Positions 1 to 8,784 of a stretch of DNA of 64,000 bases are shown here, in pieces. Source of the stretch: Pseudomonas anguilliseptica (GTDB lineage: Bacteria > Pseudomonadota > Gammaproteobacteria > Pseudomonadales > Pseudomonadaceae); NCBI RefSeq assembly GCF_900105355.1, contig NZ_FNSC01000001.1:4402001-4466000 (forward strand), written 5' to 3'. Position 1 is the first letter of the stretch. Each line of letters starts with the position of its first letter. A model generated the notes under the pieces. That model saw only the letters and a list, made by a program, of their open reading frames with translations, did not search any database and was not told the DNA's origin. Position numbers and translations under genes: made by a program.

Positions 1-2382
1 GACTGGCAGCACGCCCATGCCCAACAGGTTGGTGCGATGGATGCGCTCAAAGCCTTCGGCGACGATCACTTCCACACCCGCCAGGCGCACGCCCTTGGCC
101 GCCCAGTCGCGCGAGCTGCCCTGCCCGTAGTCGACACCGGCGACGATGATCAGGTTCTGCTTGCGGTTCATGTAGGTTTCGATCGCTCCCCACATACGCA
201 TCACCTTGCCTTCCGGCTCGACGCGCGCCAGTGAACCCTTCTTCACCACACCGTCGACCACAGCCATCTCGTTGACCAGTTGCGGGTTGGCGAAAGTGGC
301 GCGTTGAGCGGTCAAATGGTCGCCCCTATGAGTCGCGTAGGAGTTGAAGTCCTCTTCCGGCAAGCCCATCTTGTGCAGGTACTCACCCGCAGCCGAATCC
401 AGCAGGATGGCGTTGGACGGCGACAGATGATCGGTGGTGATGTTGTCCGGCAGGATCGCCAGCGGCAGCATGCCCTTGAGCGTGCGCTCGCCGGCCAGTG
501 CACCTTCCCAGTAAGGCGGACGACGGATGTAGGTGGACATCGGGCGCCAGTCGTACAGCGGGCTTTCGGCCTCCTGCACGGTGCCCAGATCGAACATCGG
601 GATATAGATCTGCCGGAACTGTTCAGGCTTCACCGAGGAGGCAACGATTGCGTCTATCTCTTCGTCGCTCGGCCACAGATCCTTGAGGGTAATCGGATTG
701 CCGCTGGCGTCATGGCCGAGCACATCCTGCTCGATATCGAAGCGCACGGTGCCGGCAATAGCGTAAGCCACCACCAGCGGCGGCGAGGCCAGGAACGCCT
801 GCTTGGCGTAGGGGTGGATACGACCGTCGAAGTTGCGGTTACCCGAGAGTACGGCGGTGGCATACAGGTCGCGGTCGATGATTTCCTGCTGGATCTTCGG
901 GCCCAGAGCACCGGACATGCCGTTACAGGTGGTGCAGGCGTAGGCGACGATGCCAAAACCGAGCTGTTCCAGCTCGTTCAGCAGCCCAGCCTCTTCCAGG
1001 TACAACTTGGCGACCTTGGAACCCGGGGCGAATGACGTCTTGACCCACGGCTTGCGCAGCAATCCCAACTGGTTGGCTTTTTTCGCCAGTAGGCCGGCCG
1101 CCACCACGTTACGCGGATTGGAGGTGTTGGTGCAGCTGGTGATAGCGGCGATGATCACCGCACCATCCGGCATCAGCCCCTCGCCCTCTTCCACCTTACC
1201 GGCGGCCAACTTGGCCTCATCGGCAATACCACGCTCGTGCAGCGCCGAGGTTGGCAGGCGCTTGTGCGGGTTGGACGGGCCGGCCATGTTACGCACCACC
1301 GTAGACAGGTCAAAGCTCAGCACCCGCTCATATTCGGCTGTTTCCAAGGCGCTCGCCCACAGGCCGGTGGTTTTGGCGTACTGCTCGACCAGGGCCACCT
1401 GCTCCGGCTCACGGCCGGTGAGCTTGAGGTAATCGATGGTCTGCTGATCGATATAGAACATCGCCGCGGTGGCACCGTACTCCGGGCACATATTGGAGAT
1501 GGTGGCGCGGTCACCGATGGACAGGCTGTCTGCGCCCTCGCCGAAGAACTCGACCCAGGCACCAACCACCCGCTCCTTGCGCAGGAACTCGGTCAGGGCC
1601 AGGACGATATCGGTGGCGGTAATGCCAGGCTGGCGCTTGCCAGTCAGCTTGACCCCGACGATATCGGGCAGGCGCATCATCGACGGCAAACCGAGCATTA
1701 CGGTTTCCGCTTCCAGCCCGCCCACACCGATGGCGATTACACCCAGAGCATCGACGTGCGGGGTGTGCGAGTCGGTACCCACGCAGGTATCCGGGAAAGC
1801 CACGCCGCTACGGGCCTGGATCACCGGGCTCATTTTCTCCAGGTTGATCTGGTGCATGATGCCGTTGCCGGCCGGGATCACGTCGACGTTCTTGAACGCG
1901 GTCTTGGTCCACTCGATAAAGTGGAAGCGATCCTCGTTGCGGCGCTCTTCCACCGCGCGGTTCTTCTCGAATGCATCCGGATCGAAACCGCCGAATTCGA
2001 CGGCCAGGGAGTGGTCGACGATCATCTGGGTCGGCACCACCGGGTTGACCTTGGCCGGATCACCGCCCTGTTCAGCGATGGCATCGCGCAGGCCAGCCAG
2101 ATCCACCAGCGCAGTCTGGCCAAGAATGTCATGGCAGACCACGCGCGCCGGATACCAGGGGAAATCCAGCTCCTGCTTACGCTCGATCAGCTGCTTGAGC
2201 GCATCGGTCAGCAGCTCCGGATCACAGCGACGCACCAGTTGCTCGGCCAGTACGCGGCTGGTGTATGGCAGCTTGGCGTAAGCGCCCGGAGTGATGGCAT
2301 CGACCGCCTCGCGGGTGTCGAAGTAATCCAACGCGGTACCGGCGAGCGGCTTGCGGTATTGCATATTCACTGGGCTGCTCAT
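1..2382 (-). CDS. acnD: Fe/S-dependent 2-methylcitrate dehydratase AcnD (3' end outside window)
   Basis: Aconitase-family enzyme that dehydrates 2-methylcitrate to 2-methyl-aconitate in the propionate-degrading methylcitrate cycle; cytosolic. The reading frame is open from the ATG at 2382 to base 1, giving 794 residues of a family about 860-870 long, so only the C-terminal end is missing. Seen directly: an SCTNTSNPRN segment near 1120-1140 and an ACTTCNG segment near 925-942, which supply the three cysteines that hold the 4Fe-4S cluster in aconitases, and the last visible residues NLLGMGVLPV, typical of the swivel domain. The start overlaps the prpC stop by one base (TAATG), so the two are translationally coupled. 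Its place downstream of prpB-prpC identifies it as AcnD rather than AcnA. In this family an isomerase, PrpF, usually follows; it would lie outside the window. Confidence 0.95.
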   Translation of the reverse strand, partial: MSSPVNMQYRKPLAGTALDYFDTREAVDAITPGAYAKLPYTSRVLAEQLVRRCDPELLTDALKQLIERKQELDFPWYPARVVCHDILGQTALVDLAGLRDAIAEQGGDPAKVNPVVPTQMIVDHSLAVEFGGFDPDAFEKNRAVEERRNEDRFHFIEWTKTAFKNVDVIPAGNGIMHQINLEKMSPVIQARSGVAFPDTCVGTDSHTPHVDALGVIAIGVGGLEAETVMLGLPSMMRLPDIVGVKLTGKRQPGITATDIVLALTEFLRKERVVGAWVEFFGEGADSLSIGDRATISNMCPEYGATAAMFYIDQQTIDYLKLTGREPEQVALVEQYAKTTGLWASALETAEYERVLSFDLSTVVRNMAGPSNPHKRLPTSALHERGIADEAKLAAGKVEEGEGLMPDGAVIIAAITSCTNTSNPRNVVAAGLLAKKANQLGLLRKPWVKTSFAPGSKVAKLYLEEAGLLNELEQLGFGIVAYACTTCNGMSGALGPKIQQEIIDRDLYATAVLSGNRNFDGRIHPYAKQAFLASPPLVVAYAIAGTVRFDIEQDVLGHDASGNPITLKDLWPSDEEIDAIVASSVKPEQFRQIYIPMFDLGTVQEAESPLYDWRPMSTYIRRPPYWEGALAGERTLKGMLPLAILPDNITTDHLSPSNAILLDSAAGEYLHKMGLPEEDFNSYATHRGDHLTAQRATFANPQLVNEMAVVDGVVKKGSLARVEPEGKVMRMWGAIETYMNRKQNLIIVAGVDYGQGSSRDWAAKGVRLAGVEVIVAEGFERIHRTNLLGMGVLPV

Positions 2383-3542
2383 TATTTGCGGTCCTTGAGC
2401 GGCACGAACTTCAGGTCTTCGGGGCCGGTGTAGTTGGCGCTCGGGCGGATGATCTTGCCGTCGATGCGCTGCTCGATGACATGGCTGGACCAGCCGGAAG
2501 TGCGCGCAATCACGAACAGCGGAGTGAACATGGCGGTAGGCACGCCCATCATGTGGTAGCTGACGGCGCTGAACCAATCGAGATTGGGGAACATCTTCTT
2601 GATGTCCCACATGATGGTTTCCAGGCGCTCGGCAATGTCGTACATCTTGGTGTTGGACTGCTCGAGCGACAGCTCACGCGCCACTTCCTTGATCACCTTG
2701 TTGCGCGGGTCCGCCACGGTGTACACCGGGTGACCGAAGCCAATCACCACTTCCTTGCGCTCGACACGGGCGCGGATGTCAGCCTCGGCCTCGTCGGGGT
2801 TGTCGTAGCGCTTCTGGATCTCGAAGGCCACTTCGTTGGCGCCGCCATGTTTCGGGCCACGCAATGCGCCGATGCCACCGGCAATACAGCTGTACATATC
2901 CGAGCCAGTACCGGCGATCACCCGCGAGGTGAAAGTCGAAGCATTGAACTCGTGCTCGGCATACAGGTTGAGCGAGGTGTGCATGGCGCGCACCCAGGAC
3001 TCGCGCGGCTTCTCGCCGTGCAGCAGATGGAGGAAATGCCCGCCGATGGAATCGTCGTCGGTTTCCACCTCGATGCGCTTGCCATTGTGGCTGAAGTGGT
3101 ACCAGTACAGCAGCGCGGAACCCAGCGAAGCCATCAGCTTATCGGCGATATCACGGGCGCCGGGGTGGTTGTGGTCGTCCTTCTCCGGCGACACGCAACC
3201 CAGCACCGACACAGCCGTGCGCATCACATCCATCGGATGGGCGGACGGCGGCAGCTGCTCAAGGGATACTTTCAGCGCTGCGGGCAAACCACGCAAGGCC
3301 TTGAGCTTGGCCTTGTAGCCGGCCAGTTCGGCGACGTTGGGCAGCTTGCCGTGCACCAGCAGGTGGGCGATTTCTTCGAACTCGCAGCGGTTGGCAAAGT
3401 CGAGCACGTCATAACCACGGTAGTGCAGGTCGTTGCCAGTACGGCCCACGGTGCACAGGGCGGTGTTGCCGGCAGCAGTGCCAGAGAGGGCCACGGATTT
3501 CTTCGGCTTGAAGCCTGGGGTGGTTTCCGGGGTTGCGCTCAT
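2382..3542 (-). CDS. prpC: 2-methylcitrate synthase
   Basis: Condenses propionyl-CoA with oxaloacetate to 2-methylcitrate, the entry step of the methylcitrate cycle. The product has 386 residues, normal for the citrate synthase family's short bacterial type. Visible motifs are GPKHGGANE (about residues 227-235, containing the catalytic His region) and GFGHPVYT (about 266-273). The frame is open further upstream, but the ATG at 3542 is preceded by a strong GAGGAGA ribosome site and begins [19 protein letters not shown], so the longer version is rejected. It sits about 30 bases after prpB and overlaps acnD by one base, consistent with one polycistronic transcript from the promoter at 5218-5246. 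Confidence 0.96.
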   Translation of the reverse strand: MSATPETTPGFKPKKSVALSGTAAGNTALCTVGRTGNDLHYRGYDVLDFANRCEFEEIAHLLVHGKLPNVAELAGYKAKLKALRGLPAALKVSLEQLPPSAHPMDVMRTAVSVLGCVSPEKDDHNHPGARDIADKLMASLGSALLYWYHFSHNGKRIEVETDDDSIGGHFLHLLHGEKPRESWVRAMHTSLNLYAEHEFNASTFTSRVIAGTGSDMYSCIAGGIGALRGPKHGGANEVAFEIQKRYDNPDEAEADIRARVERKEVVIGFGHPVYTVADPRNKVIKEVARELSLEQSNTKMYDIAERLETIMWDIKKMFPNLDWFSAVSYHMMGVPTAMFTPLFVIARTSGWSSHVIEQRIDGKIIRPSANYTGPEDLKFVPLKDRK

Positions 3543-3573
3543 GCTTATCTCCTCAAATCCGGTTGATGCGTTG

Positions 3574-4458
3574 TTATTTTTTTGCGGCAAACAGGGCGTC
3601 GAGTTTCTGCTCGAAGGCGTGGTAGCCGATGCGGTCATAGAGTTCGGCGCGGGTCTGCATCAACTCGATCACATCTTTCTGATGGCCGTTCTGGCGAATC
3701 GAGGTGTAGACACTTTCTGCGGCCTTGTTGGCGGCGCGGAAGGCCGACAGCGGGTAGAGCTGAATGGCTACGCCGACCGAGGCCAGTTCGTCACGGCTGA
3801 ACAACGGCGTGGCACCGAATTCGGTGATATTGGCCAGCACCGGCACATTCAGCGCATCGACGAAGCGTTTGTAGGTCGGCAGGTCATAGGCGGCCTCGGC
3901 GAAAATACCGTCGGCACCGGCTTCAACGTAGCGCTGGCAGCGCTCGATGGCGGCATCCACACCTTCGGCTTGAATTGCATCGGTGCGAGCAATCAGGAAG
4001 AAATCAGGATCTGTCTTGGCATCAGCGGCAGCGCGGACGCGGTCGACCATTTCCTCGCAGGAGACGATCTCTTTGCCCGGACGGTGGCCACAACGCTTGG
4101 CACCCACCTGATCTTCGATATGCGCGGCGGCTGCGCCGGCCTTGATCAGGTTCTTGATGGTGCGCTCAATATTGAAGGCGCTCGGGCCAAAGCCAGTGTC
4201 GATGTCCACCAGCAGCGGCAAGTCGCAGACATCGGTGATACGACGCACATCGGTGAGCACGTCATCCAGAGTGTTGATGCCCAGATCGGGCAAACCGAGG
4301 GAGCCGGCGGCCACCCCGCCACCGGACAGGTAGATGGCCTTGAAACCTGCGCGCTTGGCCAGCAAGGCGTGGTTGGCATTGATCGCACCGATTACTTGCA
4401 GGGGCGACTCAATGGCAAGCGCCTGACGGAAACGCTGGCCGGGAGAAAGCTGACTCAT
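3574..4458 (-). CDS. prpB: methylisocitrate lyase
   Basis: Splits 2-methylisocitrate into pyruvate and succinate, the last step of the methylcitrate cycle. The 294-residue product fits the isocitrate lyase/PEP mutase superfamily. It contains DIDTGFG (residues 86-92, Mg-binding aspartates) and KRCGHRPGK (121-129), the superfamily signature with the catalytic cysteine at 123. The start overlaps the end of the upstream GntR regulator by four bases (ATGA), so regulator and enzyme are co-transcribed and probably translationally coupled. Confidence 0.96.
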   Translation of the reverse strand: MSQLSPGQRFRQALAIESPLQVIGAINANHALLAKRAGFKAIYLSGGGVAAGSLGLPDLGINTLDDVLTDVRRITDVCDLPLLVDIDTGFGPSAFNIERTIKNLIKAGAAAAHIEDQVGAKRCGHRPGKEIVSCEEMVDRVRAAADAKTDPDFFLIARTDAIQAEGVDAAIERCQRYVEAGADGIFAEAAYDLPTYKRFVDALNVPVLANITEFGATPLFSRDELASVGVAIQLYPLSAFRAANKAAESVYTSIRQNGHQKDVIELMQTRAELYDRIGYHAFEQKLDALFAAKK

Positions 4459-5186
4459 GACTCACCTCGTGGTTTGGCTGTCTTGGTGTGTGCGCCCGTG
4501 CTGCTGGAGAAATGGCGCTCGATATTGCGTTTGGACGCGCCGATATGACGGCGCATCAACAACTCGGCCAGCTCGCCGTCTCGGTCGGCGATGGCATCGA
4601 GAATACGGTGGTGTTCGGCAAAAGCCTGACGCGGCCGATTAGGCGTCGCGGAGAACTGTAGGCGGTACATGCGCACCAGTTGATAGAGCTCGCCACAGAG
4701 CATCTGGGTCAGGGTCTTGTTACCGCTACCCTGGATGATCCGGTAATGGAAGTCGAAATCACCTTCCTGCTGGTAGTAACCGACGCCCGCCTTGAAGGCT
4801 GCGTCCTGCTCATGCAGGTTCAGCACCTGGCGCAACTCGTCGATCTCCGCCTGGGTCATGCGCTCGGCAGCCAGGCGGCAGGCCATGCCTTCCAACGACT
4901 CGCGAATTTCATAGAGTTCGATCAGCTCGGCATGGCTGAGCGACACCACTCGAGCACCAATGTGCGGCACGCGCACCAGCAGTTTCTGCCCTTCCAGGCG
5001 ATGAATCGCTTCACGCAGCGGGCCACGGCTGATGCCATAGGTTCGCGCCAGCTCCGGCTCGGAAATCTTGCTACCCGGGGCAATTTCGCCCTTGACGATA
5101 GCGGCCTGAATCCGCCGAAAAACCTGTTCAGAAAGGGTTTCCGAGTCTTCCTGGCTGGACTCGATGGGCTCAATTACATCAAGCAT
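4455..5186 (-). CDS. GntR/FadR-family transcriptional regulator of the propionate operon
   Basis: First gene of the prp operon. The 243-residue protein has an N-terminal winged helix-turn-helix (about residues 18-85, including [22 protein letters not shown] as consecutive short motifs) and a C-terminal all-helical FCD ligand-binding domain (about 95-220). It is likely an autoregulator responding to a methylcitrate-cycle intermediate; the ligand is inference. The ATG at 5186 has no clear Shine-Dalgarno sequence. Instead a candidate operator (5187-5202) abuts the start codon, so repressor binding there would block transcription just after its start. Pseudomonas prp operons commonly carry this GntR gene in place of the sigma54-type PrpR of enterobacteria. 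Confidence 0.88.
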   Translation of the reverse strand: MLDVIEPIESSQEDSETLSEQVFRRIQAAIVKGEIAPGSKISEPELARTYGISRGPLREAIHRLEGQKLLVRVPHIGARVVSLSHAELIELYEIRESLEGMACRLAAERMTQAEIDELRQVLNLHEQDAAFKAGVGYYQQEGDFDFHYRIIQGSGNKTLTQMLCGELYQLVRMYRLQFSATPNRPRQAFAEHHRILDAIADRDGELAELLMRRHIGASKRNIERHFSSSTGAHTKTAKPRGES

Positions 5187-5202
5187 ATTGTCGACACTAT
5201 GC
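5187..5202 (-). promoter_or_regulatory. candidate GntR operator, proximal copy
   Basis: On the plus strand the site reads ATTGTCGACACTATGC. It contains the perfect palindrome TGTCGACA and matches the copy at 5260-5275 at 13 of 16 positions. It lies between the predicted transcript start and the regulator start codon, the usual place for an autorepression site. Confidence 0.5.
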
Positions 5203-5217
5203 GAGTTAAGTGCCTAA

Positions 5218-5246
5218 AAAGTACGCCTAGACCACATTACTGTCAA
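5218..5246 (-). promoter_or_regulatory. sigma70-type promoter of the prp operon
   Basis: Read on the minus strand: TTGACA (5246-5241), a 17-base spacer, and TACTTT (5223-5218). This is a near-consensus sigma70 layout, placing the transcript start at about 5210, roughly 25 bases ahead of the regulator ATG. It would drive the regulator, prpB, prpC and acnD. Confidence 0.65.
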
Positions 5247-5259
5247 ACAAACCAATAAG

Positions 5260-5275
5260 ATTGTTGACAGTATAC
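5260..5275 (-). promoter_or_regulatory. candidate GntR operator, distal copy
   Basis: Plus strand ATTGTTGACAGTATAC, a near copy of the site at 5187-5202 with a TGTCAACA-type core on the minus strand. It lies 14 bases upstream of the -35 element; the two sites bracket the promoter. The remaining stretch 5276-5492 contains no gene that I can support. Confidence 0.45.
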
Positions 5276-5492
5276 AGCGCTACTTTAGTCGCCCGCAGCC
5301 GCGACCTTACTTGCATAAACGCCTATAAGCGCCTGTCACGACTGAAAAAGCCCATGGTAGAATGCCGCCCGCTTGACGCTTGCAGAGGAATTTCTGACTG
5401 CCTGCTAGACTCCAAGCCCAGGAGCGCCAACCGCAACGCGCGCGCCCGCCCGCCATTGCTCGACCCTTCATCAACACCACACCCCAGGACTT

Positions 5493-6029
5493 ATGACACT
5501 AAAGCCCTCCATCCTTGTGCTATGCCTGCTACTTGCTCCCGGCCTGAGTTTTGCCGCGGAGAAGACAGTCTATGGGCTTAATGAATACGTCCGATTATTC
5601 GACCTCGATCTGAAACTTGCCGCCAAACTCGACACAGGCGCCAAGACCGCATCACTCAGTGCCCGCGACATCAAACGTTTCAAACGTGATGGCGAGACTT
5701 GGGTACGTTTCTACCTGGCCATCGACGAAGCGCATAGCAGCCCGATCGAACGCCCCCTGGCGCGCATCAGCAAGATCAAACGCCGCGCAGGCGACTATGA
5801 TCCACAGGAAGAAAAAACCTACACAGCACGCCCCGTGATCGAAATGGATGTGTGCATGGGCAGCAGCCTGCGCACAATTGAAGTGAACTTGACCGACCGC
5901 AGTGCTTTCCAATACCCGTTGTTGATAGGCTCCGAAGCACTCAAACGCTTTTCGGCGCTGGTCGATCCGAGTCTTAAATACGCAGCAGGCAGACCTGCCT
6001 GCGACCCTGACGCAAACCTTGGCGAGTAA
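5493..6029 (+). CDS. periplasmic retropepsin-like / Zn_protease-family (RimK-associated) protein
   Basis: The 178-residue product starts with a clear signal peptide (MTLKPSILVLCLLLAPGLSFA, cleavage near residue 22), so it acts in the periplasm. Residues 46-55 read LDTGAKTASL: the DTG triad (47-49) is the active-site signature of retropepsin-like aspartic peptidases and marks the family annotated as putative ATP-dependent zinc protease (PF05618). It is the first gene of a three-gene operon with a membrane protein carrying an inactive transglutaminase domain and an ATP-grasp ligase, an arrangement conserved in gammaproteobacteria. The combination suggests making and trimming of a glutamate-containing peptide or peptide tag at the envelope; that is inference. 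Whether it is a protease in this setting is not shown by sequence. Confidence 0.85.
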   Translation: MTLKPSILVLCLLLAPGLSFAAEKTVYGLNEYVRLFDLDLKLAAKLDTGAKTASLSARDIKRFKRDGETWVRFYLAIDEAHSSPIERPLARISKIKRRAGDYDPQEEKTYTARPVIEMDVCMGSSLRTIEVNLTDRSAFQYPLLIGSEALKRFSALVDPSLKYAAGRPACDPDANLGE

Positions 6030-6034
6030 CTTCC

Positions 6035-7561
6035 ATGCGCTCTCTTACCCTTCATCTGAAAGTCCTGGTCATACTCCTAGTGAGTTTGGGCGTTCTGATC
6101 ACGGCTTATCAGATCTTCATTCTCGGTATTCCGATGACCGAAGACGAGACTGATGATCTATGGAACATCGACGCCAAAGTCGAATTTCAGGCCAGCCCAC
6201 GTGAACCGGTCAAGCTGCAGATGTTCGTGCCGCCCCTGGCTCAGGATTACGTCAGTCTGAATGAGAGCTTTATCTCGAATAACTACGGCGTGAGCATCAA
6301 TCGCGCCGACGGCAACCGCAAAGTCACCTGGTCCGCACGCCGCGCCAGTGGCAAGCAGACCCTCTACTACCGCCTGGTATTGACCAAGCGCTACAGCGGC
6401 GAGCAAGCCAAGGCTAAAGGCCCTATATTCCGCGACAGCATCCCGGTCGAGGGCGCCGAGAAGATTGCCGCCGAAGCGCTGCTCGCTCCGATCCGCCAGC
6501 ACTCGGCGGACGTCGAAACCTTTATCAGTGAGACCATCAAACGCGTCAATAACGACAATGATGACAACGTCAAACTGCTGTTGGGCGGCGATGCCTCTAC
6601 ACCCAATAAAGCCAAGGTCATCGAGCTGCTGCTGTCCATCGCCCACGTACCGATGGAACGCGTGCACACCATTCGTCTGGCGGCCGATATCCAGCAGAGT
6701 CCGGAGTTGTGGCTGCGCAGCTTTAACGGCGAAAACTGGTTGTACTTCAACCCCGAAAGCGGTGAACAAGGCTTGCCGGTTGATCGCTTGATCTGGTGGA
6801 TCGGCGATGACAGCCTGGTCACGCTTGAAGGCGGCAAGCAGGCACAAGTCAGCTTCAGCCTGAACAACAGCGAAATGAACGCCATTCGCCTGGCCAAACT
6901 GACCGACGAAAACACCGACGCCGACTTCCTCGAATACAGCCTGTATGGCCTGCCACTGCAGACCCAGCAGACCTTTATGATCATGGTGATGATCCCAATC
7001 GGCGTGCTGGTGATCCTGGTCCTGCGCAACCTCGGTGGCCTGCAGACATTGGGTACCTTCACCCCGGTACTGATTGCCCTGGCCTTCCGCGAGATGCAAT
7101 TGGGCTACGGCATAATGTTCTTCACCATCATCACCGCCCTGGGCCTGTCGCTGCGCTCCTACCTGGAGCACCTAAAACTGCAGATGTTGCCGCGCCTGTC
7201 AGTGGTACTGACCTTCGTCGTGGTATTGATCGCTGCCATCAGCCTGCTCAGCCATAAGCTGGGGCTTGAACGCGGCCTGTCGGTGGCACTGTTCCCGATG
7301 GTGATCCTGACCATGACCATCGAGCGCCTGTCGATCACCTGGGAAGAGCGCGGCGGCGGCCATGCCTTTAAAGTGGCCATCGGCACCCTACTCGCTGCAA
7401 CCCTGGCGCACCTGCTGATGAGTGTGCCGGAGCTGAACTACTTCATCTTCACCTTCCCGGCCGTACTGATGATTCTGGTGGGCTTTATGCTGGCGATGGG
7501 TCGCTACCGTGGCTACCGCCTGACCGAACTGTTCCGCTTCAAAGCCTTCCTCAAGGACTAA
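6035..7561 (+). CDS. inactive transglutaminase fused to seven transmembrane helices
   Basis: The 508-residue inner-membrane protein has an N-terminal membrane anchor (about residues 8-30), a periplasmic region to about residue 300 related to transglutaminase-like folds, and a C-terminal block of hydrophobic helices from about residue 312 to 500 (for example TFMIMVMIPIGVLVILVL and LSVVLTFVVVLIAAISLL). This is the arrangement of the family Transglut_i_TM plus 7TM_transglut. I do not see the Cys-His-Asp triad of active transglutaminases. It begins 5 bases after the retropepsin-like gene ends and is followed 4 bases later by the ATP-grasp gene, so all three are one transcriptional unit. A role as membrane scaffold or substrate carrier for the ligase and peptidase is inference. 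Confidence 0.88.
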   Translation: MRSLTLHLKVLVILLVSLGVLITAYQIFILGIPMTEDETDDLWNIDAKVEFQASPREPVKLQMFVPPLAQDYVSLNESFISNNYGVSINRADGNRKVTWSARRASGKQTLYYRLVLTKRYSGEQAKAKGPIFRDSIPVEGAEKIAAEALLAPIRQHSADVETFISETIKRVNNDNDDNVKLLLGGDASTPNKAKVIELLLSIAHVPMERVHTIRLAADIQQSPELWLRSFNGENWLYFNPESGEQGLPVDRLIWWIGDDSLVTLEGGKQAQVSFSLNNSEMNAIRLAKLTDENTDADFLEYSLYGLPLQTQQTFMIMVMIPIGVLVILVLRNLGGLQTLGTFTPVLIALAFREMQLGYGIMFFTIITALGLSLRSYLEHLKLQMLPRLSVVLTFVVVLIAAISLLSHKLGLERGLSVALFPMVILTMTIERLSITWEERGGGHAFKVAIGTLLAATLAHLLMSVPELNYFIFTFPAVLMILVGFMLAMGRYRGYRLTELFRFKAFLKD

Positions 7562-7565
7562 TGCC

Positions 7566-8552
7566 ATGTTCGGTCTGATCAAGACGTGGAAAGCCCTGGA
7601 AGCCAAAGGCATCATGGGCATCAATCGGCGTAACGCGGACTACGTGCTGAAGTACAACAAACGGCACCTGTACCCGATCGTCGATGACAAGATCATCACC
7701 AAGATGCGCGCCATCGAAGCGGGTATCGATGTACCGGAAATGTACGGCATCATCGATACCGAAAAAGGCATCGATAACCTGCGCGCGATCACCGGCGACC
7801 GTCCGGACTTCGTTGTTAAGCCGGCGCAGGGTGCCGGCGGTGACGGCATCCTGGTGATCGCCGATCGCTTCGAAGAAAAGTACAAGACCGTCTCGGGCAA
7901 GATCATCAGCCATGAGGAGATCGAGCATCAGATCTCCAGCATCCTCACCGGCCTCTACTCCCTGGGTGGCCACCGGGATCGCGCGCTGATCGAATACCGC
8001 GTAACCCCAGATCAGATCTTCAAAAGCATCAGCTACGAGGGCGTACCCGACATCCGCATCATCGTGCTGATGGGCTACCCAGTGATGGCCATGCTACGCC
8101 TGCCCACCCGCCAGTCCGGCGGCAAGGCCAACCTGCACCAGGGTGCGATCGGTGTCGGGGTGGATTTGGCCACCGGCGTTACCCTGCGGGGCACCTGGCT
8201 GAACAACAAGATCAGCAAGCACCCGGACACCACCAACGCGGTGGACGGCGTGCAACTGCCGAACTGGGATGGCTTTATGAAGCTCGCCGCCGGTTGCTAC
8301 GAGCTGTGCGGCCTGGGCTATATCGGCGTGGACATGGTGCTGGACCAGGACAAGGGCCCGTTGATTCTCGAACTCAACGCCCGCCCCGGCCTGAACATCC
8401 AGATCGCCAACGACTGCGGCCTCACCCACCGCGCCCACGCAGTCGAGGCGCGTATCGCCGAACTGCAGAAAAAAGGCATAGTGGAAACCGCCGAAGAGCG
8501 CGTGCGCTTCTCGCAAGAGCTATTTGGCCATGTCTCGATTGCGCAGATCTGA
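7566..8552 (+). CDS. alpha-L-glutamate ligase-like ATP-grasp protein (RimK-related)
   Basis: The 328-residue cytosolic protein has an ATP-grasp fold: a lysine-containing nucleotide-binding loop in DFVVKPAQGAGGDGILVI (about residues 80-97) and the Mg-binding end ILELNARPGLNIQIAN (about 268-283). It belongs to the RimK-related E-ligase family (TIGR02291 type), which forms amide bonds to glutamate using ATP. It is the last gene of the operon and is followed by a strong terminator at 8564-8593. The natural acceptor is not evident from sequence. Confidence 0.88.
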   Translation: MFGLIKTWKALEAKGIMGINRRNADYVLKYNKRHLYPIVDDKIITKMRAIEAGIDVPEMYGIIDTEKGIDNLRAITGDRPDFVVKPAQGAGGDGILVIADRFEEKYKTVSGKIISHEEIEHQISSILTGLYSLGGHRDRALIEYRVTPDQIFKSISYEGVPDIRIIVLMGYPVMAMLRLPTRQSGGKANLHQGAIGVGVDLATGVTLRGTWLNNKISKHPDTTNAVDGVQLPNWDGFMKLAAGCYELCGLGYIGVDMVLDQDKGPLILELNARPGLNIQIANDCGLTHRAHAVEARIAELQKKGIVETAEERVRFSQELFGHVSIAQI

Positions 8553-8563
8553 TTGATCGCCAC

Positions 8564-8593
8564 AAAAAAGCCCGGACTTGTCCGGGCTTTTTT
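8564..8593. terminator. bidirectional intrinsic terminator
   Basis: Perfect hairpin GCCCGGA / TCCGGGC with a four-base loop, flanked by six A on the left and six T on the right, so it works in both directions. It closes the ATP-grasp operon and originally also closed the converging Fil operon, whose filE stop codon lies at 8614-8616. Confidence 0.9.
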
Positions 8594-8613
8594 GTGGCTG
8601 CTTGATTGAGTCA

Positions 8614-8718
8614 CTAACGCACAATCGCCAATTCGAACGCGCCTTCATCGCTGTGTGCATGAGTCTGCATGCCAGCCTCATCGACTGCCAGTGCCTGCAG
8701 AGGCCGCTTGAAGCTGTA
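8614..8718 (-). pseudogene. 3' fragment of filE, cut off by the IS1111-type element
   Basis: Minus-strand frame of 34 codons plus TAG reading YSFKRPLQAL ... EGAFELAIVR. It has no start and ends exactly at the left edge of the insertion element. Joined to codon 351 of the large filE fragment (which ends LDNKP at 10091) it restores an uninterrupted 385-residue reading frame through LDNKP-YSFKR. The join and the frame can be read directly from the sequence. A stand-alone product is not expected. Confidence 0.85.
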
Positions 8719-8784
8719 ATGGACTCTCCCCGCGCCACACTTCTATACCCAGAACCGCGGTGACTGAACAAAGGGAGAGGCGCG

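Noticed and set aside
280..2433. Long plus-strand frames opposite acnD
   Set aside because: The minus strand encodes a clear aconitase-family protein with cluster-binding cysteines; the plus frames are low-complexity shadows typical of GC-rich DNA.
5261..5581. 106-codon frame ahead of the retropepsin-like gene
   Set aside because: It overlaps the prp promoter region and the signal-peptide gene, has no ribosome site and no recognisable domain.
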